Assembly (NCBI RefSeq): GCF_000970085.1
Contig: NZ_CP009506.1
Coordinates: forward strand, 2,480,001 to 2,544,000
From: Methanosarcina siciliae T4/M
Lineage (GTDB): Archaea > Halobacteriota > Methanosarcinia > Methanosarcinales > Methanosarcinaceae
Length of the DNA: 64,000 nucleotides
Reading direction: 5' to 3'
Positions 9,386-18,412 of the stretch are shown here, in pieces; the first letter of the stretch is position 1, and every line of letters begins with the position of its first letter. The notes beneath the pieces are model-generated. The model was not told where the DNA came from. It made no database searches and worked only from the letters and a program-made list of their open reading frames with translations. The position numbers and the translations under genes are program-made.

Positions 9386-10801
9386 ATGTTTGACATCTTC
9401 AAATGCATGATTAAAGAGGAGTGGCGGATGCACTCCAGTCTTTTCGGGCACAGTGGTTTTGCCCTCTTTCCGGTCTTTATTTTTCTATTCACGTTTTTTG
9501 TAAGCCTGGTCCTGCCCGTATTCAGAGAGATCGTTAGCGATGCCCAGATCGCTCTAGGAATGCATTATCTTTTCCTGCTTGTGGGGGGCATGGTAGGAGC
9601 TTTCGGGCTCATGGGCCGCGAATTTATGAACCGCCGTTTCGGGCAGGCAAGCCTTATTGCATATTCTTCAAGGGTGCTTCCTGTTTCTGAAAGGTTTATC
9701 TTTGCCAACTTCCTAGGAAAAGATATCGTATATTATTTTGGCCTCTACATCCTGCCTTTTGTTTCAGGCTTTGCCTTTGCAGCAAAATTTGTTCCTGCGG
9801 GCAATTTCGGGGCTCCTTTTACCCTTCTGACCCTTCTCCTTACCCTATCTCTTTCCTTTATGATCGGGATTTCTGCAGTTTTCTTCCTGTCAACCGTTTA
9901 CGCTCACTCAGGAAAGATCTCACTTTTCTGCCTGTTCTTCTCTTCCCTGCTCCTGCTCCATATTTCCGGAAACCTCGATCAGGGGACACTGTACAGCCTT
10001 CCGAGCCTTTCCTTTTTCCTCGCTCCGTCCGAAAACCAGCTCCTGCTTTCCGGAGTTCTGATCCTTGTCCCTTCCGCGCTCTCGCTTATTTTCCTGAAAA
10101 TAGAATTTCCGCAGGCACAGAAGAGTTTTTCCAACTCCTTTTCAAAGATCTGCGGGTATCTGGGTTCGTACAGGTACGCAGCCTTTGTTGCAAAAGATTC
10201 CCTTGACCTTAAAAGGAGTGAAGGAGGGCTCGGGAAAGTCATTTTCTCTTTTGTGCTGCCGCTTCTACTTGTCTGGATACTGCTTTCAGCTCTCGGAAAG
10301 GTTATGCCGGCTTTGAGCACACTGACAATTTTTGCTCTGGTTCTCGGCGTGCTTTCATCTTCGATGTACAACTGGCTTACCGAGTACGATATGTTTTCAT
10401 CCTATTCCTTCCTCCCCCTGAGAGTTTCGGACATAATTAAGAGTAAGCTAAACAGCTATCTTCTTCTTAACCTGATCCCCCTGGTGATTCTGACAATGCT
10501 TACCCTTAAAAACGATCCCTCATCCCTGATTCCGTCGCTTCTGCTCTTCCTGACGATCTCCCTTTACATGGTTTCGGTACTCATTTACCTGACCGGGTTC
10601 TCCCCTTCCATTAACCTCTACAACGGAAAGACCTTTGCCCTTTATACACTTTCAGTCATGCCTCTCCTGCTGCTCAACATAATCCTGTCCATGTTCGGGT
10701 CGTACTATGCACTTGTGGACCTTTTGCTTGTGCCTGTTGCCCTATACCTTCTCCTTAAAGGGTTCAGAAAATGGGATTACAACGAAAGCCGGTGCTTTTA
10801 G
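9386..10801 (+). CDS. ABC-2-like transporter permease
   Basis: A 471-residue protein with about twelve hydrophobic segments arranged in two clusters (roughly residues 25-220 and 285-465) separated by a polar stretch. It has no strong sequence signature, but its position directly behind an ABC ATPase and its topology fit an exporter membrane subunit, probably carrying two six-helix units. The gene ends in TAG; reading through would add only about 16 residues before the next stop, so ordinary termination is assumed. Confidence 0.78.
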   Translation: MFDIFKCMIKEEWRMHSSLFGHSGFALFPVFIFLFTFFVSLVLPVFREIVSDAQIALGMHYLFLLVGGMVGAFGLMGREFMNRRFGQASLIAYSSRVLPVSERFIFANFLGKDIVYYFGLYILPFVSGFAFAAKFVPAGNFGAPFTLLTLLLTLSLSFMIGISAVFFLSTVYAHSGKISLFCLFFSSLLLLHISGNLDQGTLYSLPSLSFFLAPSENQLLLSGVLILVPSALSLIFLKIEFPQAQKSFSNSFSKICGYLGSYRYAAFVAKDSLDLKRSEGGLGKVIFSFVLPLLLVWILLSALGKVMPALSTLTIFALVLGVLSSSMYNWLTEYDMFSSYSFLPLRVSDIIKSKLNSYLLLNLIPLVILTMLTLKNDPSSLIPSLLLFLTISLYMVSVLIYLTGFSPSINLYNGKTFALYTLSVMPLLLLNIILSMFGSYYALVDLLLVPVALYLLLKGFRKWDYNESRCF

Positions 10802-10951
10802 CTGAATAGACGTCCTTTAGCAGATAGATGTCTTTTTAACCATTGATCGAAAATATATAATTGGGGAGAGGTTAGAAGCCAATTTCTCAACATCTGAGTT
10901 CATTCTGAAGAGCTCAGGGTTTTGCCCACTCAGGCGGATCTTAAATTGGAT

Positions 10952-10993
10952 AACGTGATTTATCGGGGGAAGAACGTGATTTATCGGAGGAAG
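10952..10993. repeat. Two adjacent 21-nt direct repeats before the K+ channel gene
   Basis: AACGTGATTTATCGGGGGAA and the near-identical AACGTGATTTATCGGAGGAA follow each other, ending 56 nt before the channel gene start. They could be a tandem operator; nothing else supports that. Confidence 0.6.
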
Positions 10994-11049
10994 AGACTAC
11001 GATTCCGTTTCTCTTAACTTTACTTGCATTTTTAAGGGTACTGAGAAGG

Positions 11050-11412
11050 ATGCTTAAAGACGATAAGTTCCGTGCCCTCCTGTATATCACGGCGTTCATT
11101 CTTGCTATTGGAACTTTTTTCTATCATTCTGTTGAGGGCTGGGGCTGGCTTGATTCTCTCTATTTCTCGGTTATCACCCTGACAACTGTGGGGTATGGAG
11201 ATTTTACCCCTAAAACAAACATCGGAAAATTTTTCACTATTGTTTATATTTTTATAGGGTTGGGCATTCTGGTCGGTTTTGTCACTCCTATTGGAGAATA
11301 TATAGTGGATAGAAGACTTGAAAAAGTACAGAAGAGGGAGCAGAAGACAGAAACATCTGAAAATGAGTTTGATTTCTCCGGCGTAATCGGGAAGTTGAGG
11401 GGAAAAAGATAA
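11050..11412 (+). CDS. Two-helix potassium channel
   Basis: A 120-residue protein with the 2TM ion-channel architecture (PF07885): helix 1 about 8-24, pore helix and selectivity filter TVGYGDF at 46-52, helix 2 about 61-80, then a short charged tail. The filter sequence is the canonical K+ one. The cytoplasmic RCK domain found in MthK-type channels is missing, so it should be a simple tetrameric pore. No partner RCK gene is adjacent. Confidence 0.92.
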   Translation: MLKDDKFRALLYITAFILAIGTFFYHSVEGWGWLDSLYFSVITLTTVGYGDFTPKTNIGKFFTIVYIFIGLGILVGFVTPIGEYIVDRRLEKVQKREQKTETSENEFDFSGVIGKLRGKR

Positions 11413-11572
11413 GATTTTTTTCTTTTCCAGACTTCTTACATTAGATTAATTTATTATATTTATTATAAATTATATCGTGCATCATTCGATATTGCATCAT
11501 TTGATGGCTATATCATTGCATAACCGTATATCGGGCATATACGCAATAATTTTTTAAAATTAAACAAATGGG

Positions 11573-12433
11573 GTGAGGAGCATTAAAAGATTCAGTTTTT
11601 TTGTAACGGTAGTACTTATTGCAGCAATGTTATTTGCTTCCGGTTGTTCTCAAAATACACCTGAAGAAGGTACAACCGAAGAAACAGGTGGCGAAGTGAC
11701 TGAAGAGGTAACCGAAGGGGCAGTGGAAGGAGCAACGGAAGAAACAACTGAAGGAGTAACTGAAGAAGCAACCGAAGGGGCAATGGAAACAGAAGGGGAA
11801 GGGGGATATAGCTCTGTTATAAATCCTGATGATTTTGTTGAGGTTATAGACAATCCTTATTTTCCCCTGACTCCAGGCACAACTTTTGTCTATGAAGGGG
11901 AATCCGAAGGCGAACCGATAAGAGATGAGGTTTACGTTACCAATGAAACGAGAACAGTAATGGGAGTGAAGACAATCGTTGTCCGGGACCGGGAATTTGA
12001 AGACGGGGAGCTAGCTGAAGAGACTTTTGACTGGTATGCTCAGGACAAAGACGGCAATGTCTGGTACTTCGGGGAAGATTCCAGAGAATATGATGAAGGT
12101 GAAGTTGTGAGTACGGAAGGCTCCTGGGAAGCCGGGGTTAACGGAGCACAACCCGGAATTATAATGAAAGGTAACCCTCAGGTCGGCGATACCTATCGGC
12201 AGGAGTACCTGGCTGGTGAAGCAGAAGATATGGCTGAAGTCGTATCTATGAACGAGTCGGTTTCCGTCCCATACGGTTCTTTTGAGAACTGCCTGAAAAC
12301 AAGAGAATGGACCCCGCTTGAACCCGGCATCGAGGAAAACAAATATTATGCTGCCGAAACAGGGCTACTTCTGGAGATTACCGTGAGAGGAGAAGCCGAG
12401 AAGCTGGAACTTGTAGAAATTATCACTGAATGA
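11573..12433 (+). CDS. Secreted lipoprotein with Thr/Glu-rich linker
   Basis: A 286-residue protein starting at GTG. The signal peptide (basic start, hydrophobic 9-22) ends in a lipobox-like FASGC with Cys25, so it is probably lipid anchored on the outer membrane face. Residues 27-75 are a low-complexity TEE/TEG-rich linker. The rest is a folded domain with several Trp and acidic residues (VIDNPYFPLTPGTTFVYEGE), similar to secreted domains seen in methanogens but with no function I can name. No other start with a ribosome binding site is available upstream. Confidence 0.8.
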   Translation: MRSIKRFSFFVTVVLIAAMLFASGCSQNTPEEGTTEETGGEVTEEVTEGAVEGATEETTEGVTEEATEGAMETEGEGGYSSVINPDDFVEVIDNPYFPLTPGTTFVYEGESEGEPIRDEVYVTNETRTVMGVKTIVVRDREFEDGELAEETFDWYAQDKDGNVWYFGEDSREYDEGEVVSTEGSWEAGVNGAQPGIIMKGNPQVGDTYRQEYLAGEAEDMAEVVSMNESVSVPYGSFENCLKTREWTPLEPGIEENKYYAAETGLLLEITVRGEAEKLELVEIITE

Positions 12434-12726
12434 ACAGGATAACGGGAGTTCAGGAGGATTTTAAGCTCCGGACAATTTTTCGTGCTGTCTGGTGTTTAAT
12501 CTTTTTTAATTTTTCTTTTTAATAGCCTTTTTTTCCGGATGTTAAGGAGTCTGAGGATATGATTCTCCCAGTATATTGATCCTGGATCCGTAAGTTCGAT
12601 CATAGTTTGATAATACAATTCAATACTAATTTATTCAATAAGTGAACGTTTTTCCTGAAAACGAATATATATTTTTATGTGATTATAATTCATACTCATA
12701 TAACAATCTAAATATGAGGTGCATTT

Positions 12727-12828
12727 ATGGCAAAAAATGCTGCAACTGAAAAAGCTCCAAAAACGGATTAGGAATTCAAAATTGATAGGTTGCTGCTTTT
12801 CAATCAAATCTCCGGGACCGGGCTGTAA
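12727..12828 (+). other. Micro-ORF with strong ribosome binding site and in-frame amber codon
   Basis: A GAGGTG ribosome binding site at the right distance precedes ATG at 12727, and TATA-like sequence lies near 12668. The frame encodes MAKNAATEKAPKTD and then TAG (12769-12771); reading the amber codon adds 18 residues up to TAA at 12826. The initiation signals look real, but the peptide matches nothing I know. It may be a gene start cut off by deletion, or a tiny peptide. Pyrrolysine readthrough is possible in this organism but unproven. Confidence 0.35.
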
Positions 12829-12843
12829 GAATAAACAGTCCGG
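12818..12843. terminator. GC-rich hairpin, possible terminator or RNA stem
   Basis: CCGGGCTGT (12818-12826) pairs with ACAGTCCGG (12835-12843), nine pairs with one G-U across an 8-nt loop. No clear T-run follows, so a terminator role is uncertain. Confidence 0.4.
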
Positions 12844-12943
12844 AAAACCCGAGAACTAAAGTCTAAATGTATTTTTTCCGCTTTGCTCTTTAAATGACTC
12901 TTTTACTCCCTATCAGGAGGCGAGTTTTGGAATAATCCTGATC

Positions 12944-13795
12944 TTAAATTAGTTCCTTCGGCTGTTTATGCTCCGGCAAAACCGGTAGCTCCATCGTATT
13001 GATAAGAATGGGGCTTTCGATATCTTTTGCCCTCTCAGTCACCAGTTCCTTCCCTTTCTGCGTGAGGGCAAAAAGAGGAATCGCTGCTGCTACCTGCACA
13101 AGAGGCTTTGCAAGCTCCCTGATATATTTGGAAGCGCAGCTGATTACAATATCCGAATTATCCAGTAGTCCCTGAGCTTCTTCCCGGCTGACACCCGTTA
13201 CATGTACCGCAATAACCAGCAGGTCAAGCCCGAGTTCTTTTTCTATTTCCCTTACTTTTCTGGCTGTTTCTGCGTCCGCAACCGTAACGGCAATTTTTTT
13301 GTGCCCAAGTTCGGCAGCTTTTCTTACTCCGCCTGCAGGGTCTATGGCTGCAGTCGAGGGGAAAAGTACGGTTCCGCCTCGTTCTTCTATTCCTTTGATA
13401 ACCACGTCAATTGGCTCGGTTTCGACCAGACCGGACATCCTGCCTCCGATTCCCTGGACCAGTGCCGGGTTGCCGGAGATTACGGTTCCTGCGCCATCGC
13501 AGGCGGTCACGGTTGTATCAAGAAAGCCGTTTTTGAGGCCGCTCATCATGACTTCGGAGGCGCCGAAGGCAACCACGGTTGTCTCAAATTCGAGTTTGCG
13601 CTTTTCCGTAAACATCCCGAACTCTCTGATCCGTGCCTCCATGTTTTTCCGGATTTCTTCCGGGGTCATCTTCTCTACCCCTCGCAGCTTGACAAAGAGG
13701 GGGCACCATTCCACTTCAGGAGCTCCGACTTCTATGACCTTCCCGTCTTTTACAACTACTCTGGCTTTCCCCATCATTTCCATTATGTGAGGCAT
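12944..13795 (-). CDS. Methanogenesis marker protein 8 (first copy)
   Basis: A 283-residue protein of the methanogenesis marker 8 family (DUF2099), conserved in methanogens and of unknown biochemistry. Typical stretches are visible: MPHIMEMMGKARVVVKDGKV at the N-terminus, CDGAGTVISGNP, GGRMSGLVETEPID, and VISCASKYIREL near the C-terminus. The start at 13795 is set by an upstream GGGGTG and by agreement with the paralogue's N-terminus. A second copy lies at 17300-18148 on the same strand, about 65-70 percent similar by eye. Conserved cysteines (for example in EWCPLF and VTACDGAG) suggest a metal or cofactor role, which is inference. Confidence 0.9.
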   Translation of the reverse strand: MPHIMEMMGKARVVVKDGKVIEVGAPEVEWCPLFVKLRGVEKMTPEEIRKNMEARIREFGMFTEKRKLEFETTVVAFGASEVMMSGLKNGFLDTTVTACDGAGTVISGNPALVQGIGGRMSGLVETEPIDVVIKGIEERGGTVLFPSTAAIDPAGGVRKAAELGHKKIAVTVADAETARKVREIEKELGLDLLVIAVHVTGVSREEAQGLLDNSDIVISCASKYIRELAKPLVQVAAAIPLFALTQKGKELVTERAKDIESPILINTMELPVLPEHKQPKELI

Positions 13796-14142
13796 AATAG
13801 GCACACCCCTTAAGTACTGGATAAAGTGTATTCGTTCAAAATAATTGGTTTTTAACTTAATGTTTCTTTCTTATTGGTTCCTGTCCGGATGATTTAAGAT
13901 CTTAGCTTTAGAGGTTCCGCATTATGGTATCCGGGGTATTCCATCGGTACGCGACTAGATATTGGAATTTTTATCTATTTAATATATTGTCTTAAGACCT
14001 GTATATATAGTATGGACCCCATCTGAATAACAATCAAATCGTATCAGATTCAAAAAGAATCAGATTTTTAATTTTTTCTGGTTTTTTAATTGATTACAGC
14101 TACGAATACTGAAAAGTGAAGGCATAATTTAAGGAGTATTTT

Positions 14143-14328
14143 ATGGAGTTTCGGGATTCTTCAATGACTTTTAGGCAAAAAAATTTAGTAATAAAGTCTC
14201 TCAGGTATATGGATAGACATACAAAAATTAGTCAGTATTGCAATGAATGCGGAAAGGGCTGGACTGAATTATCCTTTGATGAGGCAAACGACTTAGTAAG
14301 GATACTTGATAAGATGGCCTGGAAGTAA
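14143..14328 (+). CDS. Small hypothetical protein with one CxxC
   Basis: A 61-residue basic protein. AAGGAG stands eight nt before the ATG and a TATA-like element (TATATAGTATGG) lies near 14002, so expression is likely. The only motif is YCNECGKGW, half of a zinc ribbon; with a single CxxC it would need a partner or dimer to bind metal. No family recognised. The gap before it (13796-14142) contains only AT-rich promoter-like sequence. Confidence 0.6.
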   Translation: MEFRDSSMTFRQKNLVIKSLRYMDRHTKISQYCNECGKGWTELSFDEANDLVRILDKMAWK

Positions 14329-14490
14329 CTGCTCTTTGATTCTTGCTCACTCCTATCTTCTCTCGTGAAGCTCAGTGAAATTTTCCAGACTAATGTGAGT
14401 GGGGCTTACGCAGTTGAAACGATAAATAACGTTGGATTTTGACCGTTTAACCTCTTTTTTATCGGGTTTTTAGAAGAAAGAATGCAGGGC

Positions 14491-14730
14491 TTAAAGCCCT
14501 GCTCTGTCAACAATTGTGTCGGCCACCTGTTTTGCATCTTTAAACGGAAAATCGGCGGCTGTAAGCAATTTACCAGCTTCCCCTGCAGTAACAGCAAGGT
14601 CGCCTGATCTGCATGTGGTGTCTGCGCCGGCAGGGAATGCAGCGAGCAATTTTTCGGGTGTGTTTATAGGAAACTTTGCGCCTTTAAGGCCTGCAATGAT
14701 CTGTCCGTGAATATCATCTCTTACAGTCAT
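14491..14730 (-). CDS. MTH865-like family protein
   Basis: A 79-residue protein with the helical EF-hand-like fold of the MTH865 family (PF07747), of unknown function, found in methanogens and some haloarchaea. The N-terminus MTVRDDIHGQIIAGLKGAKF and the end AKQVADTIVDRAGL match the family pattern, with a central FPAGADTTC. A GAGGGAT ribosome binding site precedes the ATG. It is a single-gene unit between two plus-strand intergenic regions. Confidence 0.82.
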   Translation of the reverse strand: MTVRDDIHGQIIAGLKGAKFPINTPEKLLAAFPAGADTTCRSGDLAVTAGEAGKLLTAADFPFKDAKQVADTIVDRAGL

Positions 14731-15806
14731 TTCTTATCCCTCGATCTGGTATTTTTTCTAAAATTATTCTTCTTTCCAGGGTTCAGGTTTTTTACTCATC
14801 TGGACCTTTTACTTCTTTGCAGTTTGATTTTCTCCAGAGAACTCTTCCTGCAATAACCTATTAGCAGGTTATTGATATATACTTAATCGGCATTGGAATG
14901 TAGTTAAGGCATCTCAGTATACTACAATAACTATTAAAATTATCTTTATACTACTCAAGAGCTTCCATAATTAACTGCTTGAAGCCTAAAATAGTGCATT
15001 GCGAAATAAAAAAGTGGTAACAAAATGAAGGGATGAAAGAACGATATTAAGAATAAAGGGTAAAACAGCCGGGAAAAAGAAATAAGTGCTTAATCTGGTT
15101 TTTTTCGGGCTTAAGCAAAGGAATGCTTTGCAAAAGTAAAATAACCGGAAAGCAAACCGGACCCCGGAACAAAAAATACCGAAGCAAAGAAAAGGACGCT
15201 TTTTGAGGAAGATATTAGTTTCAGCTTCAAAAATAAGCTCATCAACCATGGTACCTGGCTTTTGTTTGCGTTAAAGCTGGTCCTGTAGAATAAATTAAAT
15301 TCTTCAAAACTTCGCAAAAATTGGATAAAAAAGCTTAGATGTGGCTTCAGGGATTTGGAAAAGCCAAGCCAAATCCCTGAAGAGTCGATGGGTTGCAGGA
15401 AATGTGGTAGAAAACCTGCGACTTTCATTGTGACTTTTAGTTTGGAGATGGAAGGAACCGGAAGGAACCCCGTCCACCTCGAAACTGAGGCACTGTAGAA
15501 TCTAGGTTCGAGAGCCCAGAATACACAGAAGTGTTTCAGACCAAAGAATTATTTGTTCTTATTCTATTTAGTTGTTGCGTTATATCTTATTTTTGTATTA
15601 TTTTCTGTTATATTTTCACAATAAAACTATAATAATTACTACATTTTGTGGAAATTTGCATAATTATGTATGTGCTTTTATAGCCACAAACTGCTGTATT
15701 TGACCAAGGTATGTCTGTCCTTGTCCCCTACTTGAGAAGGAGTTAAAAAAGCTTTTGTATTCAAAGAAATCCGTTTCCTTTTAGAATCTTACCTTCGTTG
15801 TAGAAT
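14731..15806. other. Decayed intergenic DNA with structured elements
   Basis: More than 1 kb without a convincing gene. Minus-strand frames at 14986-15428 are short and of odd composition and look like eroded coding DNA. The stretch holds a perfect hairpin at 15345-15382 and a small nested inverted repeat, CTCGAA (15478-15483) with TTCGAG (15507-15512). It may be the remains of a transposable element. Confidence 0.5.
15345..15382. repeat. Perfect 14-bp inverted repeat with 10-nt loop
   Basis: CTTCAGGGATTTGG at 15345-15358 is exactly complementary to CCAAATCCCTGAAG at 15369-15382. No T-run follows on either strand, so it is not an obvious terminator. Confidence 0.95.
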
Positions 15807-17051
15807 TCATATCACGAATCCTGATGTATCTTCAACCATCCCCAATCCGCTGCCTGTCTCTTCAAGGGTTATGATCCTGTCCTCCAGTTCGACCTGGAAA
15901 TCGACTACATCAACAAGATTTTCTATATACCTGAAATTAAAATTCTTTGTGAAGCTGAAAGCTTCCTTGCAGTAGCTTCTTGTGACCATGAACACCTTTC
16001 CTTCTTCAGCTGTGAGTATCCACCTTTTGCTCCCTTTTTCCGAAGGGTACTCATACACTTTTGCCTTTCTGAAGCGGTGCAGCTTTCGGTTCTCTGCATC
16101 GTAATATTCCATGGAGTTGTGTATATTGTATTCGACCCCGATAATCTCGATATTCGGGATATAGTAAGTCAGGACAGAACCGTTTTTGAAAATGATTCTC
16201 GACCACTTCCAGGGAATGAAAGGTCCGATAACAATTACTTTCTGAGCATAGCATTTTCCGGAGAATTCCTTTTCAAACAGCATACCCCTGAAATCGAAAT
16301 AAAGGTTAGCGAACCTGTATCCGAATAAGCCTCTGAAAAATTCAGACAGTTCCGAGTTGTAATTAGCATCAGCCGGCTCTTTTATCTCCAAACAGCAGAT
16401 CTTTTCGCCATTTTTTGAAATATCAAGCATATATTTCGGGAAAGTTCCATAGAAATCCGCTTTCATATCTTTGCTGGAGCAGGTCACTCTATCATTTTCC
16501 ACTTCGATGGCTCCAGGGTCATCCGTGAGGTTTATCTTCATCCCGTCATATGCCCAGGCGACGCAGTATCCATCTGTTCTATCGTTAATCACCCTGCTGT
16601 TTTCCACATACCTGCCGTTTACCTCGATATCCCCTGCACTCCTGCCAAATGTGAGAAAAAACTGGCGTCTGGAATCGTCATCGGATGTGAATTTCATAAA
16701 CCAGTATTCTTTCCCGAAAAGAGGAAGGTCCTCAAAAGAGAAAAGGAGGCCATCAATGCCTTTTTTTGCTTCTTTGACTTCTTTCTTCAACAGCAGCTTT
16801 TCTATTTTGTCTTTACTTTCCTTCAGGTTCTGTATTGATGCGATAAATGCTTTCTTTTCAGTTTCAGGCAGATTTCTGATGTAATCGTTTCTTTCCCTTA
16901 TAAAGCGCAAAAGTTTGTTTTTTTCGATTATAATTCTCTCTTCAAGAGTTCTGTTTTTGTTCTTTTTTTCATTCGCTGTGGAGGGTTTATCATCCACTGT
17001 AACAGGTTTGTCATTCACTATGGCAAGCTTGTCATTTGATACGTCGGTCAT
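15807..17051 (-). CDS. Hypothetical protein with lipocalin-like beta-rich domains
   Basis: A 414-residue soluble protein, no signal peptide. The N-terminus has short imitations of one another (VNDKPVTV, VDDKPSTA), then a charged coiled-coil stretch (about 30-95), then a beta-rich body full of aromatic and charged residues (KEYWFMKFTSDDDSRRQFFL, NGRYVENSRVIND). The pattern recalls the lipocalin-like AttH/CrtC type of fold, but this is a weak impression and I assign no function. GGGAAG precedes the ATG. It sits between the two marker-8 copies, facing the same way, with 248 nt to the upstream copy. Confidence 0.75.
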   Translation of the reverse strand: MTDVSNDKLAIVNDKPVTVDDKPSTANEKKNKNRTLEERIIIEKNKLLRFIRERNDYIRNLPETEKKAFIASIQNLKESKDKIEKLLLKKEVKEAKKGIDGLLFSFEDLPLFGKEYWFMKFTSDDDSRRQFFLTFGRSAGDIEVNGRYVENSRVINDRTDGYCVAWAYDGMKINLTDDPGAIEVENDRVTCSSKDMKADFYGTFPKYMLDISKNGEKICCLEIKEPADANYNSELSEFFRGLFGYRFANLYFDFRGMLFEKEFSGKCYAQKVIVIGPFIPWKWSRIIFKNGSVLTYYIPNIEIIGVEYNIHNSMEYYDAENRKLHRFRKAKVYEYPSEKGSKRWILTAEEGKVFMVTRSYCKEAFSFTKNFNFRYIENLVDVVDFQVELEDRIITLEETGSGLGMVEDTSGFVI

Positions 17052-17299
17052 CTCATCTTCCCTAAAACTTAAGGCAATACTTTTTCAGTGTTATAACATT
17101 CATAAGTTCTAAAAAATATAATCTTATCGTAGAAAATACTGCGGACGGATTGTTTGACGGCAAAATGAAAAAACAAACATGAAATTCTTCAAATAGCAGG
17201 CACAAAGAAATGAAAGTACTTTTCAGATCAAGCACTTTCATGCTAAAAAGAAAAAAAGAAAGGAAACAATAACGGCTCTGATGTCGTTTTTATTTCGCT

Positions 17300-18148
17300 T
17301 TAGATCAGGTCTTTTGGCTGTTTGTGCTCAGGCAGCACAGGCAGGGCCATGGTATTGATAAGAATAGGGCTTTTGATGTCCTTTGCCCTTTCGATTACAA
17401 GCTCCTTTCCTTTCTGGGTAAGAGCAAAAAGCGGTACTGCAGTCCCTACCTGTGCGATGGGCTTTACAAGGTCCCTGATGGGCTTTGAAGCGCAGCTGGT
17501 CACAATATCCGAATTTTCCACAAGGACCTGGGCTTCTTCCCTGTTTAAACCTGTAACATGGACTCCAATTACTATCAGGTCAAGCCCGAGCTCGGCTTCC
17601 AGCTTCCGTAACTCTTTTGCGGTTTCACCGAATGCTGCGGTTACTGCTATCTTTTTGTACCCGAGTTCGGCTGCCTTTTTCACGCCTGCAACAGGGTCCA
17701 TTTTTGCAGTTGAGGGGTCAAGCACGATTCCTCCGCGTTCCGTAATTCCATTTATGATGCCATCGATAGGTTCGGTTTCGACAAGTCCGGACATTCTTCC
17801 TCCCATGCCCTGGACAAGGGTAGGGTTGTTGGAAATGACTGTCCCTGCTCCGTCACAGGCGGTCACGGTTGAGTCGAGCAAGCCCCTGCTCAGGCCTGTC
17901 ATCATAACTTCCGATGCTCCGAACCCAACAAAGTCCTCAAGTTCCAACCTGCGTTTTTCCGTAAACATCCCGAAGTCGCTGATCCTGAATTCCATGTTCT
18001 TTTTGACTTCTTCAGGGGTGATCTTCTGGATCCCGCGGATTTTAGCAAAGAGAGGACACCAATCAACTTCAGGCTCTCCGACTTCAATGACCTTTCCATC
18101 TTTAACGACAACTCTTGTTTTCCCAAGTAATTCCATTATGTGAGGCAT
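17300..18148 (-). CDS. Methanogenesis marker protein 8 (second copy)
   Basis: A 282-residue paralogue of the protein at 12944-13795, with the same landmarks: MPHIMELLGKTRVVVKDGKV, FGASEVMM, CDGAGTVISNNP, GGRMSGLVETEPID, CASKPIRDL and the C-terminal PVLPEHKQPKDLI. AAAGGTGG before ATG at 18148 decides the start; an upstream in-frame extension of 16 hydrophobic residues is rejected because the paralogue lacks it. Function unknown; the family tracks with methanogenesis. Duplication within 5 kb in the same orientation suggests tandem duplication with later insertion of other genes. Confidence 0.9.
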   Translation of the reverse strand: MPHIMELLGKTRVVVKDGKVIEVGEPEVDWCPLFAKIRGIQKITPEEVKKNMEFRISDFGMFTEKRRLELEDFVGFGASEVMMTGLSRGLLDSTVTACDGAGTVISNNPTLVQGMGGRMSGLVETEPIDGIINGITERGGIVLDPSTAKMDPVAGVKKAAELGYKKIAVTAAFGETAKELRKLEAELGLDLIVIGVHVTGLNREEAQVLVENSDIVTSCASKPIRDLVKPIAQVGTAVPLFALTQKGKELVIERAKDIKSPILINTMALPVLPEHKQPKDLI

Positions 18149-18412
18149 AGTTCCACCTTTAAAGCTGAGCAAAAATATGAATGTTAAGAAATTCAAGTCC
18201 GATAAAAATTGCAGGTAAGGTTTGGGGGTGATTACTTAATAGTTTATTGTTTTTGGGCTTTTGATTCTACTTCTGGGTTTTTACAGAAGTAATTATTGCT
18301 TTGGGTTGTGGTTTTGAATTATGGCCGGTTTTTCGACTTATATCTTTCCCAAACAGCAGTCCCGTTTGCGAAGCAAACGGCTTTTTCCATGAAATTAAAA
18401 AAGAAAATATAA

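Noticed and set aside
10799..10860. Amber readthrough extending the ABC permease
   Set aside because: Only about 16 further codons of non-conserved-looking sequence; TAG is used as an ordinary stop in some Methanosarcina genes.
13202..13813. Long plus-strand frames opposite the marker-8 gene (and likewise at 17322-18143)
   Set aside because: Antisense shadows of conserved proteins caused by GC-rich third positions; no initiation signals.
14986..15428. Two overlapping minus-strand frames of 87 and 105 codons
   Set aside because: Phe/Leu/Ser-rich translations without ribosome binding site or motif; best seen as decayed DNA.
15455..15530. tRNA-like sequence around GGTTCGAG
   Set aside because: Only a T-loop-like string is present; no acceptor or anticodon stem can be formed.
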